Source: Gilliamella sp. Occ3-1
Lineage (GTDB): Bacteria > Pseudomonadota > Gammaproteobacteria > Enterobacterales > Orbaceae
Reading direction: 5' to 3'
Assembly (NCBI RefSeq): GCF_001690655.1
Contig: NZ_LZHQ01000034.1
Coordinates: forward strand, 62,001 to 126,000
Length of the DNA stretch: 64,000 bases
The notes below the pieces were generated by a model. The model saw nothing but the letters and a program-made list of their open reading frames with translations. It was not told the DNA's origin and searched no databases. Positions 59,849-64,000 of this stretch are shown in pieces (within the stretch, counting starts at the first letter, position 1; each line of letters begins with the position of its first letter). The translations under genes and the position numbers were made by a program.

Positions 59849-60144
59849 AAAATCAATGCGAACTATTATAAAAATGCATCATTATACTTGTTTTACTCAA
59901 AAACTCACAATTGATTATGATAAATATATCTAATGACTGTTTTAATTTATTGCTTGAAATAAAATTAGTGAATACACAATAATACATCATCTACAGATAA
60001 AATAAGTATTTTTACTACCTGAAAAGTATAAATGCTTAAAATATATCAATCATATCTTAAATTTTACTTGCTTGTTGGACTGTCTTTCGCTAATATCTCG
60101 CATCAATAAATTCTGTTGTATAACATATAAATTGACAGGTTGAA

Positions 60145-60519
60145 ATGTACGAATTTTTAATTATAAGCTATTTAATTATCGCGGTTATAATAGTTGCGTT
60201 AGTTTTAATACAACGAGGTAAAGGTGCTGACATGGGTTCATCATTTGGTGCTGGTGCATCCGCAACGTTATTTGGCTCTTCAGGTAGTGGGAATTTTTTA
60301 ACTCGCGCTACTACTTTATTAGGTATTTTGTTTTTTGTAATAAGCATTTTACTTTCAAATTTAGGTAGCAAACCACGAATAACTTCATCTAGAGAATTTG
60401 AGAATATTGAAGATACTGTACCAGTAACAACACAGCTGAATGAAGGTAATACCGCACCTACTACAGCTCCAATTACTCAACCTGTACAGCAAAATTCAAC
60501 TTCAGATATACCTGAATAA
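60145..60519 (+). CDS. secG: Preprotein translocase subunit SecG
   Basis: SecG is a small membrane subunit of the SecYEG channel. The 124-residue protein has two helices and the strongly conserved LIQRGKGADMGSSFGAGASA and TLFGSSGSGNFLTRAT. The C-terminal tail is rich in Thr, Pro and Gln and ends TSDIPE, like the E. coli tail TSDIPN. tRNA-Leu follows after seven bases, the same order as in E. coli. Confidence 0.96.
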   Translation: MYEFLIISYLIIAVIIVALVLIQRGKGADMGSSFGAGASATLFGSSGSGNFLTRATTLLGILFFVISILLSNLGSKPRITSSREFENIEDTVPVTTQLNEGNTAPTTAPITQPVQQNSTSDIPE

Positions 60520-60526
60520 TAACGGC

Positions 60527-60612
60527 GCCGTGGTGGTGAAATTGGTAGACACGCTATCTTGAGGGGGTAGTGCTCTAAGAGCATGCGGGTTCAAGTCCCG
60601 CCCACGGCACCA
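60527..60612 (+). tRNA. tRNA-Leu (anticodon GAG)
   Basis: An 86-nt type II tRNA: acceptor GCCGTGG/CCACGGC, D-stem with GGTGAAATTGGTAGACACG, anticodon loop CTTGAGG with GAG, long variable arm (GTGCTCTAAGAGCAT), T-loop GGTTCAAGTCC, discriminator A and encoded CCA. Its 3' end is the likely attachment site of the element that follows. Confidence 0.97.
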
Positions 60613-60799
60613 AATCAATAAACAATAACATTCTTTTAAACCCAAAAAAACACACCAAACACAGTAATAACAAGACTTAAAGTCTATTTTATTGCCCATT
60701 AAGTATCAGTAAGGTACATTTACAACCAAAATTTTTAGGACTATATTAAGGACTATGCAAACATATTAAAATAATTTCATAGTCCCATAAGAGAAAAGT
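60613..60799. promoter_or_regulatory. Integrase upstream region with short repeats
   Basis: Two direct copies of AGGACTAT (60737-60744 and 60749-60756) and an inverted partial copy ATAGTCC (60779-60785) lie just before the integrase start. Such clusters are typical of integrase arm-type or autoregulatory sites. Confidence 0.5.
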
Positions 60800-61691
60800 A
60801 TGCCTAAAAAAGTAACCCCAATGACGGATACACAAATAAAGAATGCCAAGCCACAAAGTAAAGATTATGCTATTTATGATGGAAATGGTTTGCTTTTACT
60901 TATTAAGTCAACGGGGACAAAAATATGGCAATTCAGATATTACCGCCCTATAACTAATAATAGGACTACTGTAAGCTTCGGAAGTTATCCAGAAGTTTCG
61001 CTACAGCAGGCACGAAAACAACGAGATGAAGCACGCGAATTAATTAAACAAGGGATAGATCCACAGCATTACAAAGCGGAACAAGAACAACGTAAGCAAG
61101 AAGCTTGTAATAATACCTTTTACGCTATGGCTGAGAAATGGTTCAAATTCAAAACAGAACAAGGTTTAGAAGAACAAACACTCAAAAAGGCTTGGCGTTC
61201 ATTAGAAAATCATGTTTTCCCTTATATAAAAGATATTCCAATAAACCAAGTAACAGCTATCAAAGCAATTAACGCATTACAGCCATTAAATAACAATAAT
61301 AAATACGAAACAGTAAAAAGAGTTTGTCGGCGAATTAATGAAATAATGTATTATGCTGTCAATATGGGAATTATCGATAATAACCCTCTAGCTAAAATCA
61401 CCGACGTATTTAATAGCCCGAAAGTAAAAAAATCAGCCAACTATTCCCCCTACTGAGTTACCGCAGTTCATGCAAGCTTTAGCTATAGCAAAGATTGAAT
61501 TGCAAACCAAATGCGTGATTGAATGGCAGTTATTAACATTAACGCGACCAAGTGAAGCCGTTGGGGCTAAGTGGGAAGAAATTAATCTAGATAAAAAATT
61601 ATGGAGTATTCCTGCCGAACGCATGAAAATGGATAGACCACACAATATACCTTTATCACCGCAGGCAATAAAAATACTTGAGATAATGTGA
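60800..61691 (+). pseudogene. Broken P4-type tyrosine integrase
   Basis: The N-terminal frame (60800-61456) reads LTDTQIKNAK-like MTDTQIKNAKPQSKDYAIYD, GLLLLIKSTGTKIWQFRYY, and SFGSYPEVSLQQARKQRDEA, the DUF4102 arm-binding domain of P4-family integrases, followed by the core-binding domain. A frameshift near 61440 ends this frame; the catalytic domain continues in another frame (FMQALAIAKIELQTKCVIEW, LLTLTRPSEAVGAKWEEINL). It is cut off by the IS element at 61689 before the HxLR and Tyr motifs. The element that used tRNA-Leu as its target is therefore dead. Confidence 0.9.
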
Positions 61692-62284
61692 TCTTCGCCA
61701 AAATATTAGACAGTGCCCACCTCTATCATTTTATTGTTTTGATAATATTGTTATTCATATTGTTCAGGCGATATCCAGCCGTTGGCTGAATGACGACGGA
61801 TACGATTATAATCGATAATCACCGACAGATATAACCCACCTTCACCTGTTTTAATGTAAGTAATATCGGTTACCCATGTGGTGTTAGGCTTATCAGGGTT
61901 AAATTGCCTATCTAACGTATTGGGGGCGATATGATGATGGATATCAGTATCTATGTTATGCTTGAATTTACGTGCTGCTTTACTATGCAATCTTAAACTA
62001 CGTAATCCCCATTGTTGCAAAACACGGCTAACTGTTCTTTCTGAAACTGGATAGCCTGCATCTCTAACATCATGAAGCAGGCTTGGTGCAACCAAACGTG
62101 CCTTATGGTACCAATACTACTTTTTGATATACTCGCTGAATTTGATGGATTTGTTGGGTCTTTTTAGCTAGGCTAAATAACCCGATGTACTGACACCAAG
62201 TAATTGACACACCTTGATTATAGGATAGGCGGTTAAATAATTTTTAATAAATGAGACTTCTGTCCACTTTTTTGGCGAGAATCA
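61689..62284 (-). mobile_element. IS3-family insertion sequence remnant
   Basis: Imperfect terminal inverted repeats start TGATCTTCGCCAAAA on the left (61689) and TGATTCTCGCCAAAA on the right (reading inward from 62284). The element is about 600 bp, half the normal size for IS3-family elements (1.2-1.5 kb), because most of the first gene and part of the transposase are gone. It interrupts the integrase gene. Confidence 0.75.
61751..62095 (-). pseudogene. IS3-family transposase (OrfB) with internal deletion
   Basis: The minus-strand frame reads VAPSLLHDVRDAGYPVSERT and VSRVLQQWGLRSLR (the HTH_21 part), then NTTWVTDITYIKTGEGGLYL SVIID with the first catalytic Asp region (DDE rve domain). It then jumps directly to YNRIRRHSANGWISPEQYE, the C-terminal end. 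The segment with the second Asp and Glu is missing, so the enzyme cannot work although the frame stays open. Confidence 0.88.
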
Positions 62285-62645
62285 GTTTAATAGTATTATA
62301 AAGGCGAATAAATCGCTTAATATTGGTTGATTATGCTACATCTCGACTCAAAGTTCGTATCACTTCTTTCATTTTTCCTATTAGTTTGTGGGGGGATGGC
62401 CTCTTGAGTTTTGATTGATACGATAGTTATCATTTTTTTTAATAAATAGATTTCGCTAATTCTCAATTAATCACCAAACGGTAGAGACTCCTGAATATTT
62501 TTCACAAAAAATATAACTTTAAAAGTGAACAGTTCTGTAAATAGCCTATAGCGATTACAAAGTTTACATAGAAATTTTGTTGCCTATTTTTAGGCTTTAT
62601 GTTCAATGAAAATATATTATTCAATACTCATAAGGTCTTCCGGTG
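62285..62645. other. AT-rich spacer within the dead element
   Basis: About 360 bp between the two insertion-sequence remnants. I find no readable coding remnant, tRNA or clear terminator; it is probably eroded element DNA. Confidence 0.4.
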
Positions 62646-63000
62646 TTATAAATGGAATACCCAAAATGGAGGTTTGGTATTGACATATAGCAGTTCGCCT
62701 AGATAGCTCTTGTTATAGTCCTTAATTTGCCGCCTTAATTTATCTTTAATTAATTTATTAACTTTAACTAAATATTTAATTCCATAACTGATGGTTTTAT
62801 AAAACGCATTTTTACTGGTTAAAGGGATAAATAAATTCAATCATGTTTTCTTTAACACGTTATAAATAGTCGAACCACTGACCATAAAAAGTTTAGCTAA
62901 ACCGTTAACGATTATTTTTTATGATATAAACGCCATATATATTTCTTGTACGTGATACGGCGTTAGTTTTGTATTTTTACATATATTCATTATAATAGTT
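62646..63000 (-). pseudogene. IS481-family transposase remnant
   Basis: ATG at 63000 reads NICKNTKLTPYHVQEIYMAF, stop, and after it KIIVNGLAKLFMVSGSTIYN (a helix-turn-helix), another stop, then NAFYKTISYGIKYLVKVNKL and KLRRQIKDYNKSYLGELLYV, which matches the start of IS481-type integrase-core proteins (pattern RR..K.YN...PGE..HVD.K). It ends soon after; the DDE domain is missing. At least two in-frame stops. Confidence 0.7.
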
Positions 63001-63155
63001 TCTTGAATTACTGTAATCAAAGTGAGTCATTCCTATACCTCTTAAAATAAAACAGCTCACTATAGAGTAATTTTTCAATTATTGGCACTATATTTCATTA
63101 CGCATTATCGCTATAATCACTCCTTATATTGAAGAAACTAGGTAATTATACAAGT

Positions 63156-63596
63156 ATGGACTTTATAACACTCGAAATTCTACCTTTTTTAAAAAATCAT
63201 CTTTTACTTTCCTTAGGTTGGGTTGTACTGTTTATTGCAATCATTGTACTAACCATCAAATGTAAACTGTCTAAAGTTAAAATTATCAATAATGCTCAAG
63301 CAATCCATATGATTAATAAGCAAGATGCAGTTATTATTGATACTCGCTCTGCTGATAGTTTTAAAAAAGGGCATATAACAGATTCTCACAATATTTTGCC
63401 TACCGATATTAAAAATGCAAGTGCAAAAGCAATTGAAAAATTTAAAGAAAATATTGTTATTTTAATTGATGAGAATGGTTTATCATCAACGAGTATAGGT
63501 GAAATACTTGTCAAACAAGGTTTTTCAAATGTCTTTGTATTAAAAGACGGCATTACTGGATGGAACAGCGAGAATTTACCATTAGTTAAAAAATAA
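63156..63596 (+). CDS. yibN: Rhodanese-like membrane protein YibN
   Basis: The ATG at 63156 starts a 146-residue protein with one N-terminal helix (LLLSLGWVVLFIAIIVLTIK) and a rhodanese domain (AVIIDTRSADSFKKGHITDS, VFVLKDGITGWNSENLPLVK). It closely follows E. coli YibN and has the same neighbour, secB. In the active-site loop, where E. coli has a Cys (SGMQCQEP), this protein reads NGLSSTSIG without Cys, so sulfur transfer is unlikely. A TTG nine codons upstream is a weaker start. Confidence 0.9.
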   Translation: MDFITLEILPFLKNHLLLSLGWVVLFIAIIVLTIKCKLSKVKIINNAQAIHMINKQDAVIIDTRSADSFKKGHITDSHNILPTDIKNASAKAIEKFKENIVILIDENGLSSTSIGEILVKQGFSNVFVLKDGITGWNSENLPLVKK

Positions 63597-63620
63597 TATT
63601 ATAAAAAATAAGGTTTTATC

Positions 63621-64000
63621 ATGACAGAACAAAACAATACACAACAATCAGAAACACAATTTGGAATTCAACGTATTTATACTAAAGATGTTTCATTCGA
63701 AACTAACAATGTTCCAGAAGTTTTTACTAAACAATGGCAACCAGAGTTGAATCTTGAATTAAACTCATCTTCACAAGTTTTAAGTGAAAATGTATATGAA
63801 GTTGCGCTTCGTGTCACTGTAACAGTAAAACAACAAAACGAAGTTGTGTATATCTGCGAAGTTACCCAAGCAGGTATTTTTTCACTTATCGGATTTGACG
63901 AAGGCCAAATTCAACATTGTGTTGGTGCTTATTGCCCAAATATTTTGTTCCCTTATGCTCGTGAAGTAATTTCAAGTTTAGTGAATAAAGGCTCATTCCC
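63621..64000 (+). CDS. secB: Protein-export chaperone SecB (5' part)
   Basis: SecB is a tetrameric chaperone that keeps precursor proteins unfolded and hands them to SecA. About 126 residues are in the window, continuing past its end. Motifs: [62 protein letters not shown] and [24 protein letters not shown] stands in front of the ATG. It follows yibN by 24 bp. Confidence 0.97.
   Translation, partial: MTEQNNTQQSETQFGIQRIYTKDVSFETNNVPEVFTKQWQPELNLELNSSSQVLSENVYEVALRVTVTVKQQNEVVYICEVTQAGIFSLIGFDEGQIQHCVGAYCPNILFPYAREVISSLVNKGSF

Noticed and set aside
60502-60699. 65-codon minus-strand frame
   Set aside because: It is antisense to tRNA-Leu.

Overview
The window is AT-rich bacterial chromosome. 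Its gene set is gammaproteobacterial and the proteins recall enterobacterial ones: RelA next to RlmD, glnA-ntrB-ntrC, cpxRA, yejABEF, fruBKA with cra, uxuA/uxuB/uxuR, and secG followed by tRNA-Leu. The low GC content, the sugar-uptake and hexuronate genes and the many fresh pseudogenes fit a host-associated member of the Orbaceae (Gilliamella-like bee-gut symbionts). That placement is an inference from recall, not a database result.

Layout. 1-2.3 kb: a decayed MBOAT acyltransferase/DUF459 acetylation locus. 2.3-3.9 kb: holB-tmk. 4.5-10.4 kb: a type I-E CRISPR-Cas locus on the minus strand, in which the five Cascade genes (cas8e, cse2, cas7e, cas5e, cas6e) are open while cas1 and cas2 are wrecked. 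A cas3 HD-domain fossil lies 8 kb away on the other strand (18.6-19.4 kb). 10.8-18.3 kb: frdCD without frdAB, a YnfC-like exported protein, and the yejABEF peptide importer. 19.8-25.7 kb: tRNA-Asn, a LOG-family protein, and the fructose PTS operon fruBKA with its regulator cra. 25.9-29.5 kb: a Fur-box-controlled ferric-siderophore ABC importer. 29.7-33.8 kb: glnA-ntrB-ntrC behind a sigma-54 promoter. 34.4-40.1 kb: a glycosyltransferase, folA, relA, rlmD and coaD. 40.3-45.9 kb: a lacY-galE-galT-galK-galM galactoside operon behind GalR-type operators and a long inverted repeat. 46.4-50.9 kb: histidine phosphatase, nfsA, trmB, prs and pth. 51-55.5 kb: a DUF3597 protein, uxuA, uxuR, uxuB and a uxaC stub. 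55.6-60.6 kb: trmL, cpxA/cpxR, thiI, secG and tRNA-Leu. 60.6-63.0 kb: a dead integrative element at tRNA-Leu (integrase fossil, IS3-type remnant, IS481-type remnant). 63.1 kb to the end: yibN and the start of secB.

The most notable feature is the CRISPR locus. The crRNA-guided surveillance complex and a short array look usable, but adaptation (Cas1/Cas2) and target destruction (Cas3) are both broken within this window. If no second cas3 exists in the genome, what remains would be a DNA-binding complex that cannot cut, which is either an intermediate of decay or a natural silencing system. Carbon metabolism is the other theme: fructose, galactosides and hexuronates each have uptake or catabolic genes with recognisable operators, while several neighbouring genes (uxaC, the acetylation locus, cas1/2/3, the integrase) are being lost.
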